From Mollicutes bacterium (lineage in GTDB: Bacteria; Bacillota_I; Bacilli_A; RF39; UBA660): a stretch of DNA of 10,415 nt. Where the stretch lies: contig PXDA01000006.1 in the NCBI GenBank assembly GCA_003566505.1, positions 1-10,415 on the forward strand. The letters run 5' to 3'. Positions within the stretch are counted from its first letter, which is position 1; each line of letters opens with the position of its first letter. Positions 1 through 7,444 of the stretch are shown piece by piece. The position numbers and the translations under genes are program-made. The notes beneath the pieces are model-generated. The model made no database searches, was not told the origin of the DNA, and saw only the letters and a list, made by a program, of their open reading frames with translations.

Positions 1-2
1 AT

Positions 3-95
3 GCTGCAAATAATACAGGAGCAGCGGTAAAAAAACGAGAGGATGTGCATCGGATGGCAGAAGCCAACAAAGCCTTTGCTCATTATCGGTGGTAG
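3..95 (+). CDS. rpsG: 30S ribosomal protein S7, C-terminal end (partial)
   Basis: This is the last 30 codons of a gene entering from the left edge, ending in TAG at 93-95. The frame starting at base 3 reads AANNTGAAVKKREDVHRMAE and then ANKAFAHYRW. This is the conserved C-terminus of bacterial S7, including the KKRED-HRMAEANKAFAHYRW signature. S7 is a primary 16S rRNA binder that nucleates the 30S head and lines the E site. It sits 15 bases upstream of fusA, the classic str-operon order (rpsL-rpsG-fusA-tuf), so the two are almost certainly cotranscribed. No ATG start is inside the window. Confidence 0.95.
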   Translation, partial: AANNTGAAVKKREDVHRMAEANKAFAHYRW

Positions 96-110
96 AAAGG
101 AAAGAGTATT

Positions 111-2183
111 ATGGCACGAGAGTTTAGTTTAAAACAAACCCGAAATGTTGGTATAATGGCACATATTGATGCTGGTAAAACAACATTTACGGAAAGAGTA
201 TTGTTTCATACTAAAAAAATTCACAAAATTGGTGAAACTCATGATGGCGCTTCACAAATGGATTGGATGGAAAAAGAACAAGAAAGAGGAATTACTATTA
301 CTTCAGCAGCGACAACTGCTTTTTGGAATAATCATCGTTTAAATATTATTGATACTCCAGGGCATGTTGATTTTACGGTTGAAGTATCACGTTCTTTGCG
401 TGTATTAGATGGTGCGGTAGCTTTGTTAGATGCTGAGGCGGGTGTTGAACCACAAACCGAGGCGGTTTGGCGCCAAGCAACGGAATTTAAAGTACCAAGA
501 ATTTTTTTTGCTAACAAAATGGATAAAATGGGTGCTGATTTTGCCGGATGTTTAAAATCAATTGATGACCGCCTAGCGGTAAATGCTAAGCCAATTGTTT
601 GGCCGATTGGGGCGGAAGATGATTTTAAAGGTATTATTGATTTAGTAACATTAAAGGCTTATGAATATGATGGTGAGCCATTGGAAAAAGCAAAGGAAAT
701 TGCTATTCCCGATGACTTACAAGAAATTGTTACCGAAAAAAGAAATGACTTATTAGAAACTATTTCTGAATATGATGACGAATTAATGGAAAAATATTTG
801 GCTGATGAGGAAATAGCGCCCGAATTAATTAAAAAAGCAATTCGTAAAGGTGTTTTAGAAGTAACCTTTTTCCCAGTTTTATGCGGAACAGCATTGGGTA
901 ATAAAGCGGTAAAGCATGTTATTGATGCTATTGTTGATTACCTGCCAGCGCCAATTGATGTAGAAGCAATTGAGGGTATTGATAAAGATGGTAATCCGAT
1001 TAAAAGAAAACCTGATGACAGTGAAGCATTTAGTGCGCTAGCATTTAAAATTGCCACTGATCCGTTTGTTGGTAAGTTAGCATTTATTAGAGTTTATTCA
1101 GGAGTATTAAAAAGTGGTTCTTATGTTTATAATTCTACTAAAGGGGAAAAAGAAAGAGTCGGACGCATTCTAGAAATGCATGCTAATAACCGCACTGAAA
1201 TAAAAGAAGTGTTTTCAGGCGATATTGCGGCAGCCGTTGGCTTAAAAAATACAACTACCGGTGATACATTATGTGATGAGAAGAAAGTTTGTATCTTAGA
1301 ACCACCGGTGTTTCCAGAACCAGTAATTGAATTAGCGGTTGAACCAAAATCAAAAGCTGATCAAGATAAAATGGGGGAAGCGTTACAAAAATTGGCAGAA
1401 GAAGATCCGACATTTCGCACAACTACTAATCATGAAACTGGACAAACAATTATTGCCGGCATGGGTGAGTTACACTTAGAAATTATTGTTGACCGTATGA
1501 AAAGAGAATTTAAAGTCGATGCGAATATTGGTGAACCACAAGTTTCTTATAGGGAAACTATTAAGGAAGCAGCTGAATGTGAAGGAAAATATATTAAACA
1601 ATCAGGTGGTCGTGGTCAGTATGGGCATGTTAAAATTCTTTTTGAACCTAATCCTGAAAAGGGATATGAATATGTTGATAAAATTGTTGGTGGTACAGTA
1701 CCAAGAGAATACATCCCGGTTGTTGACAAAGGTCTGCAAGATAGTTTGAAAAATGGTATTTTAGCAGGATATCCAATGGTGGATGTAAAAGCAACTTTAT
1801 TTGATGGTTCATACCATGATGTTGATTCATCAGAAATGGCCTTTAAAATTGCGGCCAGTTTATCATTAAAAGAGGCTCGTAGTAAATGTAATCCGGTGTT
1901 ATTAGAACCGATTATGAAAGTGGAAGTAGTAACGCCAGAAGATTATTTAGGAACCGTAATGGGTGATATAACATCGCGAAGAGGAAAACCATTAGGACAA
2001 GAAAGTCGTGGTAATGCGATTGCAATTTCAGCAATGGTGCCACTGGCTGAAATGTTTGGTTATGCCACATCATTGCGATCTAATACACAAGGACGGGCAC
2101 AATTTACAATGTTTTTTGATCATTATGAAGAAGTGCCAAAGAGTATCGCCGAAGAAATTATAAATAAAAATAGTGGAAACTAA
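111..2183 (+). CDS. fusA: Translation elongation factor G (EF-G)
   Basis: This complete 690-residue GTPase has the usual bacterial EF-G length. It drives tRNA-mRNA translocation and, with ribosome recycling factor, ribosome recycling in the cytoplasm. The GTP-binding motifs are in order: P-loop AHIDAGKT at 17-24, switch I RGITI at 59-63, DTPGHVDF at 81-88 and NKMD at 135-138. The domain II-V region follows, with conserved stretches such as GMGELHLEI and GGRGQYGHV (domains III-IV) and the C-terminal SRRGKPLGQESRG region. The ATG is preceded by an AAAGGAAAG ribosome binding site (about 96-104). The gene follows rpsG by 15 bases and precedes tuf by 71 bases. No terminator is visible between fusA and tuf, so read-through into tuf is expected. 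Nothing is truncated or frameshifted. Identity is certain at family level. Confidence 0.98.
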   Translation: MAREFSLKQTRNVGIMAHIDAGKTTFTERVLFHTKKIHKIGETHDGASQMDWMEKEQERGITITSAATTAFWNNHRLNIIDTPGHVDFTVEVSRSLRVLDGAVALLDAEAGVEPQTEAVWRQATEFKVPRIFFANKMDKMGADFAGCLKSIDDRLAVNAKPIVWPIGAEDDFKGIIDLVTLKAYEYDGEPLEKAKEIAIPDDLQEIVTEKRNDLLETISEYDDELMEKYLADEEIAPELIKKAIRKGVLEVTFFPVLCGTALGNKAVKHVIDAIVDYLPAPIDVEAIEGIDKDGNPIKRKPDDSEAFSALAFKIATDPFVGKLAFIRVYSGVLKSGSYVYNSTKGEKERVGRILEMHANNRTEIKEVFSGDIAAAVGLKNTTTGDTLCDEKKVCILEPPVFPEPVIELAVEPKSKADQDKMGEALQKLAEEDPTFRTTTNHETGQTIIAGMGELHLEIIVDRMKREFKVDANIGEPQVSYRETIKEAAECEGKYIKQSGGRGQYGHVKILFEPNPEKGYEYVDKIVGGTVPREYIPVVDKGLQDSLKNGILAGYPMVDVKATLFDGSYHDVDSSEMAFKIAASLSLKEARSKCNPVLLEPIMKVEVVTPEDYLGTVMGDITSRRGKPLGQESRGNAIAISAMVPLAEMFGYATSLRSNTQGRAQFTMFFDHYEEVPKSIAEEIINKNSGN

Positions 2184-2192
2184 GGAAAAGAC

Positions 2193-2221
2193 TTGAAATT
2201 TTTAGTTAATTAAGTTAAAAT
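2193..2221 (+). promoter_or_regulatory. Predicted sigma-A-type promoter for tuf
   Basis: A TTGAAA box (2193-2198) and a TAAAAT box (2216-2221) are separated by exactly 17 bases in the fusA-tuf gap, 34 bases upstream of the tuf start. A second TAAAAT lies at 2222-2227. An internal promoter would let EF-Tu be made in excess over S7 and EF-G, as is known for tuf in many bacteria. In AT-rich sequence such boxes arise by chance, so this is a prediction from spacing and position only. Confidence 0.5.
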
Positions 2222-2240
2222 TAAAATACATATGAGAAAT

Positions 2241-2249
2241 AAGGAGGAG
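2241..2249 (+). promoter_or_regulatory. Strong ribosome binding site of tuf
   Basis: AAGGAGGAG lies 5 bases before the tuf ATG at 2255. It is the best match to the anti-Shine-Dalgarno in the window, as expected for one of the most highly translated proteins in the cell, and it fixes the tuf start. Confidence 0.85.
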
Positions 2250-2254
2250 AGAAA

Positions 2255-3439
2255 ATGGCTAAAGAAAAATTTGATCGTTCAAAACCACATATTAATATTG
2301 GGACAATTGGACACGTTGATCATGGAAAAACAACGTTAACAGCTGCTATTACGCAAGTTTTAGCTAAAAAAGGTGGTGCTGAATTTCAAGCGTATGATAC
2401 GATTGATAAAGCACCAGAAGAAAAAGAAAGAGGAATAACAATTAATACCGCGCACGTTGAATATCAAACTGATAATCGACACTATGCGCATGTTGATTGT
2501 CCAGGGCATGCTGACTATGTAAAAAATATGATTACTGGTGCAGCCCAAATGGATGGTGCAATTTTAGTTATTGCAGCAACTGATGGACCAATGGCACAAA
2601 CACGTGAACATATTTTATTGTCACGTCAAGTTGGTGTGCCACGCATGGTTGTTTTTATGAACAAGTGTGATATGGTTGATGATGAAGAATTACTAGATTT
2701 AGTAGAAATGGAAATCCGTGAACTACTAAATGAATATGAATTTGATGGTGATAATACACCAATTATTCGTGGTTCAGCATTAAAAGCTTTAGAAGGTGAT
2801 GCTGGTGAAGAAGAAAACATCACTAAATTAATGGAGTCAGTTGATGAGTGGATTGAAACACCAGATAGAGATACTGAAAAACCATTCTTAATGCCAATTG
2901 AAGATGTTTTCACTATTACTGGTCGTGGTACAGTTGTAACTGGTCGTGTGGAACGAGGTCAATTGAAACTTAATGATGAAGTAGAAATTGTTGGTATTAG
3001 AGATACTAAAAAAGTTGTCGTAACGGGAATTGAAATGTTCCGTAAACAACTTGATTATGCGGAAGCTGGCGATAATGCTGGTGTGTTATTAAGAGGTATT
3101 AATCGTGAAGATGTTGAACGAGGTCAAGTATTAGCAAAACCAAAATCAGTGACACCACATAAGAAATTTAAAGCGGAAGTTTATGTGTTAAGTAAAGAAG
3201 AAGGTGGCCGACACACACCATTTTTCGCAAATTATCGCCCACAATTTTACTTTAGAACAACTGATGTAACTGGTGTTATTGAATTACCAGAAGGTGTTGA
3301 AATGGTAATGCCAGGTGACAATGTGGCAATGACAGTTGAATTAATTAGTCCAATTGCGATTGAAAATGGTACAAAGTTTTCAATTCGTGAAGGTGGTCGT
3401 ACTGTTGGTGCCGGTGTTGTTTCTGAAATTATTGAATAA
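2255..3439 (+). CDS. tuf: Translation elongation factor Tu (EF-Tu)
   Basis: This complete 394-residue GTPase carries aminoacyl-tRNA to the ribosomal A site; the length matches bacterial EF-Tu. The motifs are GHVDHGKT at 19-26, RGITI at 59-63 with the conserved switch I residue T62, DCPGHADY at 81-88 (catalytic H85), NKCD at 136-139 and SAL at 174-176. Domains II and III follow, with the conserved TGRGTVVTGRVERG stretch, the RGINREDVERGQVL stretch and the C-terminal FSIREGGRTVGAGVV region. It is the last gene of the str operon: a strong intrinsic terminator begins 7 bases after the stop. A predicted internal promoter lies upstream. No unusual substitution was noticed in the nucleotide-binding motifs. 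Confidence 0.98.
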   Translation: MAKEKFDRSKPHINIGTIGHVDHGKTTLTAAITQVLAKKGGAEFQAYDTIDKAPEEKERGITINTAHVEYQTDNRHYAHVDCPGHADYVKNMITGAAQMDGAILVIAATDGPMAQTREHILLSRQVGVPRMVVFMNKCDMVDDEELLDLVEMEIRELLNEYEFDGDNTPIIRGSALKALEGDAGEEENITKLMESVDEWIETPDRDTEKPFLMPIEDVFTITGRGTVVTGRVERGQLKLNDEVEIVGIRDTKKVVVTGIEMFRKQLDYAEAGDNAGVLLRGINREDVERGQVLAKPKSVTPHKKFKAEVYVLSKEEGGRHTPFFANYRPQFYFRTTDVTGVIELPEGVEMVMPGDNVAMTVELISPIAIENGTKFSIREGGRTVGAGVVSEIIE

Positions 3440-3445
3440 TCAAAG

Positions 3446-3472
3446 AAAAGCATTGGAAACAATGCTTTTTTT
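3446..3472 (+). terminator. Rho-independent terminator of the str operon
   Basis: A perfect 10-bp stem (AAAAGCATTG at 3446-3455 with CAATGCTTTT at 3460-3469) closes a GAAA tetraloop and runs into a seven-T tract (3466-3472). It lies immediately after the tuf stop, and its T tract ends 17 bases before the ATG of the next gene. Confidence 0.92.
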
Positions 3473-3489
3473 GTTGGAAAGGATTAAAA

Positions 3490-4104
3490 ATGAAAAAATT
3501 ATTAATTTTATTGGTAGGAATACTATTAATGGTTGGTTGTAGTAATGATGAGAAACAAACTGAAAATGATGAAAAAGCAACTTCAAAAGATGAAACAAAT
3601 GAAGAAGTTGTCGAAGAAAAAATAATCGAATTAGGGGGCTTAACGGTTTATGTGCCAGAAGGATATGAAGCTACTGGTGGACATGAAGGATATCGCTATG
3701 TAAATGCTATTATTACGCCCCCAAGTAAAAATTATGAGATAGAAGTTCCGCAAAATTATGCACATGTTTCGAGCGATTATGCTAGTGTAAAGTCAGTACG
3801 TGAACACTATACGGGTGCTATTGTAACACCCCTTGATACGGAAGGTTGGCGCGCGCCCGTTTTAGGTTATACTTATGTGCGGGTTGATGATGATTTTAGT
3901 TCCTTTACTGATTTTCAACCGGAGCATGGTGCGAGTCAAATTATTGGTTTATTTTATGAAAAACCTTTTAGTGAACATGCTAATGCTTATACTGAAGTAG
4001 AATTGCGCGTTTTTGAAGGAGAAATAGAAGATTACTTTGAAACCTTTGTTGAATTTGTTGCTAATAATATTGATTGGGATATTGATGATTTAGAAACAGA
4101 ATAA
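3490..4104 (+). CDS. Putative surface lipoprotein of unknown function
   Basis: This 204-residue protein begins with a lipoprotein signal: MKK, a hydrophobic stretch at 4-14, then the lipobox MVGC with the predicted lipidated cysteine at C17. It is therefore expected to be cleaved by signal peptidase II and anchored to the outer face of the cell membrane. Residues 18-45 form a hydrophilic linker rich in Glu, Asp, Lys and Thr. The rest (about 46-204) looks like one globular, acidic domain with alternating strand-like segments and an aromatic/acidic C-terminus; I recognise no family. A GGAAAGGA ribosome binding site (3476-3483) supports the start. The gene sits between the tuf terminator and a bidirectional terminator. 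I see no convincing promoter of its own, so it may depend on read-through from tuf. Lipoprotein assignment is good; the function is not known. Confidence 0.85.
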   Translation: MKKLLILLVGILLMVGCSNDEKQTENDEKATSKDETNEEVVEEKIIELGGLTVYVPEGYEATGGHEGYRYVNAIITPPSKNYEIEVPQNYAHVSSDYASVKSVREHYTGAIVTPLDTEGWRAPVLGYTYVRVDDDFSSFTDFQPEHGASQIIGLFYEKPFSEHANAYTEVELRVFEGEIEDYFETFVEFVANNIDWDIDDLETE

Positions 4105-4106
4105 AA

Positions 4107-4132
4107 AAAAAGACATTATTTAATGTCTTTTT
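4107..4132. terminator. Bidirectional terminator between convergent genes
   Basis: An 11-bp perfect stem (AAAAAGACATT at 4107-4117, AATGTCTTTTT at 4122-4132) has an ATTT loop. Because it is flanked by A-tract and T-tract it can act on both strands: it ends the lipoprotein transcript (stop at 4102-4104) and the leftward femX-like transcript. The stop codon of the leftward gene (4131-4133 on the plus strand) overlaps the edge of the stem. Confidence 0.88.
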
Positions 4133-5342
4133 ACTTTTTAAAAATTTTTTTAAAGGCTTTTGATCTTTGAAAAAGATAATAGCGTGATTTATTAATTATT
4201 AGTTCAAAGTCACCGGCATACTGCCAAACTTCAGCATTAAAAGAAAGTTTAAAATCGTTCAGTTTTTGATAGGGATTATCTTCAACATTGGGATTGGCAA
4301 TGCCACCGAGAAATAATCTTTGATAACCAAGTTTTTTGTATTTTTCGATAATTTTCCAATACAATAGATGCGGAGCATAAAAACTACGATAATCTTTTAA
4401 ATGACCTTCAAATAAAATATACACATCAGTCCGAAAAGTTATCACTAATGCCGAGGCAACGTTAATACCTTCGGGACGTTGATTATTAATTTTGGTTGCT
4501 TTAACGAGTAATTCTTTGCTTCGCGCCAAATCTTTATCGGCTTGCATTTTTTCGCCAACGATCTCTAAATCTTCGTTTTGTTTTTCAAGAACTAAACTAT
4601 TTAATTTACCGGCTTTTTTTTCTTGCTCGCGATAGTCTTTTTGAATATTTGTTAAAAAAAGACCAGTATTAATTTTGGCATAATAAATACTAATTTGCGC
4701 GCGTTTATTAAAATGTAAATATAAATCTTGATAATATTTTAAATCGTAATTAGAGTGTTCCTTGGTTTGGTTGTGTAAAATAGTTAAATCTTCAACGCCA
4801 CCACGATAAATCATGACCCCTTGTTTAACGGCATCATCAATTTTTTGTCTTGTTTTTTCATTTATTTTATAAAAAATTTCTTCTAGTGAAGGTGCTAAAT
4901 CTAAAACGGCTTCATGTCTTGTGTTGAGAGCTTCAAAGAAATTGTTATAGCCAAAATGCCAATAATTTAATTTTTGTAAGTGTTTATAAATGCTTAGATA
5001 TTGTTTATCATTTCTTTTGATTGGTGGCGATAGTTTAATTGCAATAATATTATATTCGAGTAAAAATTTTTTTAACTTTTCGGTAAAAATATTTAATAAT
5101 TCTAAATTTTCATAATCAATTATATATCCTCTGGGAATATAACCATAATTAAAACCAAGGTGTTTTTGTACCAAAATCATCGCGCCCGCTATAATTTTAT
5201 CATTATCATAAAGACCAACTAAAAGCGGATTATAATATTTGGCAAGTGCTAAACCATACTCACTAGTTTGATATATGGAAGCATTGGGTACAGTTTTTAG
5301 GAAATTATCCCATTCGTTTTTGCTTAATTCTTTTATTTCCAT
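4131..5342 (-). CDS. FemABX-family peptidoglycan bridge aminoacyltransferase (FemX/MurM-like)
   Basis: This 403-residue protein has the FemABX layout: two GNAT-like halves with a long charged helical insertion. Family members transfer amino acids from aminoacyl-tRNA to the stem-peptide lysine of the lipid II precursor or its growing cross-bridge, at the inner face of the membrane. N-terminal features typical of the family include the NASIYQTSEYG region (about 20-30) and GYIPRGYIIDY (67-77). A coiled-coil arm of alternating charged residues spans about 231-282. The C-terminal part carries PHLLYWKIIEKYKKLGYQ and a LNDFKLSFNAEV-WQYAGDFEL segment matching the family's FK-x-FG...E...G signature. 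I start it at the ATG at 5342, which has AGGTGA 5 bases upstream, not at the GTG 9 bases earlier. Substrate amino acid and bridge position cannot be told from sequence. It stands alone on the minus strand. Confidence 0.9.
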   Translation of the reverse strand: MEIKELSKNEWDNFLKTVPNASIYQTSEYGLALAKYYNPLLVGLYDNDKIIAGAMILVQKHLGFNYGYIPRGYIIDYENLELLNIFTEKLKKFLLEYNIIAIKLSPPIKRNDKQYLSIYKHLQKLNYWHFGYNNFFEALNTRHEAVLDLAPSLEEIFYKINEKTRQKIDDAVKQGVMIYRGGVEDLTILHNQTKEHSNYDLKYYQDLYLHFNKRAQISIYYAKINTGLFLTNIQKDYREQEKKAGKLNSLVLEKQNEDLEIVGEKMQADKDLARSKELLVKATKINNQRPEGINVASALVITFRTDVYILFEGHLKDYRSFYAPHLLYWKIIEKYKKLGYQRLFLGGIANPNVEDNPYQKLNDFKLSFNAEVWQYAGDFELIINKSRYYLFQRSKAFKKIFKK

Positions 5343-5347
5343 TCCTA

Positions 5348-5353
5348 TCACCT
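5348..5353 (-). promoter_or_regulatory. Ribosome binding site deciding the femX-like start
   Basis: On the minus strand AGGTGA ends 5 bases before the ATG at 5342. An in-frame GTG at 5349-5351 is part of this same Shine-Dalgarno and has no good site of its own upstream, so the ATG is the better start. Confidence 0.75.
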
Positions 5354-5367
5354 ATAATCTACATACT

Positions 5368-5396
5368 ATTTTATCATAAAAAAGGGGCATTAACAA
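5368..5396 (-). promoter_or_regulatory. Predicted promoter of the femX-like gene
   Basis: Reading leftward, TTGTTA (5396-5391) and TAAAAT (5373-5368) are separated by 17 bases. The predicted transcription start near 5361 would give a leader of roughly 20 bases before the ATG at 5342. Its -35 box abuts the predicted -35 box of the rightward rnc promoter. Confidence 0.55.
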
Positions 5397-5425
5397 TTTA
5401 AATAAGAAAGAAAAAGTGTTATAAT
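5397..5425 (+). promoter_or_regulatory. Predicted extended -10 promoter of the rnc-dnaB-dnaI cluster
   Basis: TGTTATAAT at 5417-5425 is a perfect extended -10 element (TGn plus consensus TATAAT). A weak TTTAAA -35 lies 17 bases upstream (5397-5402), directly next to the leftward -35. Transcription would start near 5432, only about a dozen bases before the rnc ATG. The AAGGTGAG ribosome binding site (5431-5438) would then sit at the very 5' end of the message. Confidence 0.6.
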
Positions 5426-5443
5426 ATGAAAAGGTGAGAAACA

Positions 5444-6106
5444 ATGTCTTTATTAAAAAAATTAAAAATAAAAACAAAAAACCAAGCTTTATATGAAGAA
5501 GCTCTGACACATACCTCATATGCTAACGAACATAATGTGCCAAGTTATGAACGTTTAGAATTTTTAGGTGATGCCGTATTACAGTTAGTTATTACAGAAT
5601 ACCTTTTTAAAAAAGAAAAAACGGATGAGGGGATTTTAACTAAATTACGTGCTCAATTTGTTTGTGAAAATGCCTTATATATTTACGGTAAAAAAATTGG
5701 CATTGATAAATATATTAAATTAGGTCGCGGTGAAAGCGAAATGGGTAGTATGGCAAGTAAAGCAATTATCGCTGATATAACGGAAGCTTTTTTAGGAGCA
5801 TTATTTTTGGATAAGGGATATGATGCCACTAAAAAATTTATTTGCCAAACCATTGTGCCCATTATTGAAACCGAGGGAGAGCAATTTTTAGTTGATTATA
5901 AAACAAAATTACAAGAAGCTATGCAAACAGAAAAGAGAAGTTTAGAATATGTTTTATTATCGGAAAAAGGACCAGCACATCATCGCCAGTATGAAATTGC
6001 CGTTTGTATTGGTGGTATACAATACGGTGTTGGTACGGGGAGTTCGAAAAAAGAAGCCGAACAAAATGCCGCCCAAGCGGCACTAGAAAAATCCGTTTCT
6101 AAATAA
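5444..6106 (+). CDS. rnc: Ribonuclease III
   Basis: This complete 220-residue double-stranded-RNA endonuclease processes rRNA precursors and structured mRNAs. The RNase III signature ERLEFLGDAVL is at 36-46, giving E36, E39 and D43. The second acidic pair, D111 and E114, lies in the ADITEAFLGALFLDKG segment. These match the metal-binding and catalytic positions E38/E41/D45/D114/E117 of the E. coli enzyme, so the protein should be active as a dimer. A double-stranded-RNA-binding domain follows from about 152 to 218, ending in the typical KKEAEQNAAQAAL helix. The start has AAGGTGAG 5 bases upstream. It heads a rightward cluster and is 60 bases from dnaB. In many Firmicutes rnc lies beside acpP, plsX or smc, so linkage to dnaB is a less common order. 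Confidence 0.96.
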   Translation: MSLLKKLKIKTKNQALYEEALTHTSYANEHNVPSYERLEFLGDAVLQLVITEYLFKKEKTDEGILTKLRAQFVCENALYIYGKKIGIDKYIKLGRGESEMGSMASKAIIADITEAFLGALFLDKGYDATKKFICQTIVPIIETEGEQFLVDYKTKLQEAMQTEKRSLEYVLLSEKGPAHHRQYEIAVCIGGIQYGVGTGSSKKEAEQNAAQAALEKSVSK

Positions 6107-6150
6107 AAATACACTTTTTTTTTAAGTGATACTGTGCTAAACTATTTGAT

Positions 6151-6158
6151 AAGGAGAG
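6151..6158 (+). promoter_or_regulatory. Ribosome binding site deciding the dnaB start
   Basis: AAGGAGAG precedes the ATG at 6167 with an 8-base spacer. An in-frame GTG at 6134 lies upstream of this site and lacks one of its own, so the 11 extra residues it would add are not expected to be translated. Confidence 0.75.
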
Positions 6159-6166
6159 TGAGTTGC

Positions 6167-7444
6167 ATGACTGATAAATTAATGCCCGCTGATATATTTG
6201 TTGTTTACAAAAACCAAATTTTAAATGACAACGATCGCAATATTTTAACTCTTCTTTATCAGCCAATTGTGGGGGCAGAAGCTACAAATTTATATTTAAC
6301 GCTTTGGGCGTTTTTAGATGGTGTGATTGTTTCGAAAGAAAAAACACATCATTATTTAATGTCGGTTATGCATATTAATGTGGAAAAAATAGTAACCGCG
6401 CGGCAAAAACTAGAGGCAGTCGGGCTTTTAAAAACATATTTGCAAAAGGATAAACAACAGTATTATTTATACGAATTATTTCCACCTTTAATGCCCAATG
6501 ATTTTTTTGGCAATCCGATTTTAAACGCTGCTTTAAAAGATAATATCGGCAATGAAGAATACCAAAGATTAAGTCAATTATTTATTAGTGAGAAAATTGA
6601 TTTAAGTGATTTTCAAGACATTAGCAAAAATTTTCAAGAAGTGTTTCAAATAGTAAATTATCAAGCTAGTGAGAGTGAATATTTAAAAAGAGAGAGCGTC
6701 AATTTACAAATTGAACCACAAGTTGATATTGAACAAGTATTAACAACCATTAGTGAAGATATTTTAAATCATAAATTAATTAGTGATAGTGATAAAACAT
6801 ATCTTCAACATTTAGTTTATGTTTATGGGTTGAATGCAGAATATTTAAAAGAGTTAATAATTAGTTCTGTTAATCAATATAAAAAAATTGATTTGTTAAA
6901 AGTAAGAAAAAAAAGCGAAAAACTTTTTCAATATGAGAATGACGGAAAACTGCCTAAAATTGCTTTGCAAACCCAACCCGAAAATTTACGTCAAAAGGGT
7001 GGTGAAGTATCAAATCGTAACCAAATGATTTATACTTTTGAAACCATTTCTCCTCGTGATTATTTAATATTGAAAAATGATGGTACGACATTAAGTCAAA
7101 ATGAGCAAAAAATATTGGCATATTTGCTTTTAGATTTAAAGTTAAATCCGGGTGTTGTTAATGTTTTAATTGATTATGTTTTGCGTATTAATGATAATAA
7201 ATTAGTGCAAAATTTTGTGTCATCCATTGCTAGTCAATGGAAAAAAGAAAAAATTGCAACGGTTGAACAAGCAATGGCGATTGCCGAACGAGAATTTAAA
7301 AAACGAAAAAGCTATCAAAAGGGTACTAAAAAAGGAGTACAACAAGAAAAGGTTCCGGAATGGTTTGATCAAAAAATGACTGAAAAAACACCCAGTAAGG
7401 AAAAACAAGCAGAAATTGCCAAAATGTTGGAAGATTATAGGTGA
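6167..7444 (+). CDS. dnaB: Replication initiation and membrane attachment protein DnaB (Bacillus-type)
   Basis: This 425-residue protein resembles B. subtilis DnaB, which with DnaD and DnaI loads the replicative helicase (DnaC in B. subtilis) at oriC and at stalled forks. It is not the helicase called DnaB in E. coli. The N-terminal domain (about 1-165) carries the conserved RNILTLLYQPIVG segment (25-36, just after DND), LYLTLW, and the YELFPPLMPNDFF stretch. The second DnaD/DnaB_2-like domain lies at about 290-380. It includes FVSSIASQW (350-358), which matches the Y-x3-I-x3-W motif of this domain with Phe in place of Tyr. The lysine-rich C-terminal tail (about 378-425) looks unstructured. 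The stop is TGA followed directly by an in-frame TAA. The TGA is also the end of the dnaI ribosome binding site, so the two genes are probably translationally coupled. Confidence 0.93.
   Translation: MTDKLMPADIFVVYKNQILNDNDRNILTLLYQPIVGAEATNLYLTLWAFLDGVIVSKEKTHHYLMSVMHINVEKIVTARQKLEAVGLLKTYLQKDKQQYYLYELFPPLMPNDFFGNPILNAALKDNIGNEEYQRLSQLFISEKIDLSDFQDISKNFQEVFQIVNYQASESEYLKRESVNLQIEPQVDIEQVLTTISEDILNHKLISDSDKTYLQHLVYVYGLNAEYLKELIISSVNQYKKIDLLKVRKKSEKLFQYENDGKLPKIALQTQPENLRQKGGEVSNRNQMIYTFETISPRDYLILKNDGTTLSQNEQKILAYLLLDLKLNPGVVNVLIDYVLRINDNKLVQNFVSSIASQWKKEKIATVEQAMAIAEREFKKRKSYQKGTKKGVQQEKVPEWFDQKMTEKTPSKEKQAEIAKMLEDYR
7439..7444 (+). promoter_or_regulatory. dnaI ribosome binding site overlapping the dnaB stop
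   Basis: AGGTGA ends with the dnaB stop codon TGA and lies 4 bases before the ATG at 7449. The spacing supports this start over the in-frame ATG at 7416 inside dnaB, which would need an 11-residue overlap extension without a ribosome binding site. Coupled translation of the pair is likely. Confidence 0.7.

Noticed and set aside
332..517. Minus-strand open frames opposite fusA, tuf, dnaB, dnaI and the RNB-like gene
   Set aside because: They are antisense shadows of strongly conserved genes, without recognisable protein features or ribosome binding sites.
1519..1749. Plus-strand overlapping frame inside fusA
   Set aside because: This is an out-of-frame shadow of EF-G with no protein-like pattern. 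EF-G itself is intact across it, so it is not a frameshift.
5343..5351. GTG at 5349-5351 as the start of the femX-like gene
   Set aside because: It lies inside the AGGTGA ribosome binding site of the ATG at 5342 and has no site of its own upstream.
6112..6128. Hairpin CACTT-T7-AAGTG after rnc as a terminator
   Set aside because: The stem is only 5 bp, the T run is in the loop and not after the stem, and the downstream gene follows at once. It is unlikely to terminate.
6135..6143. Extended -10-like TGCTAAACT before dnaB as a separate promoter
   Set aside because: No -35-like box lies at a suitable distance (that position is a T run) and such matches are frequent in AT-rich DNA.
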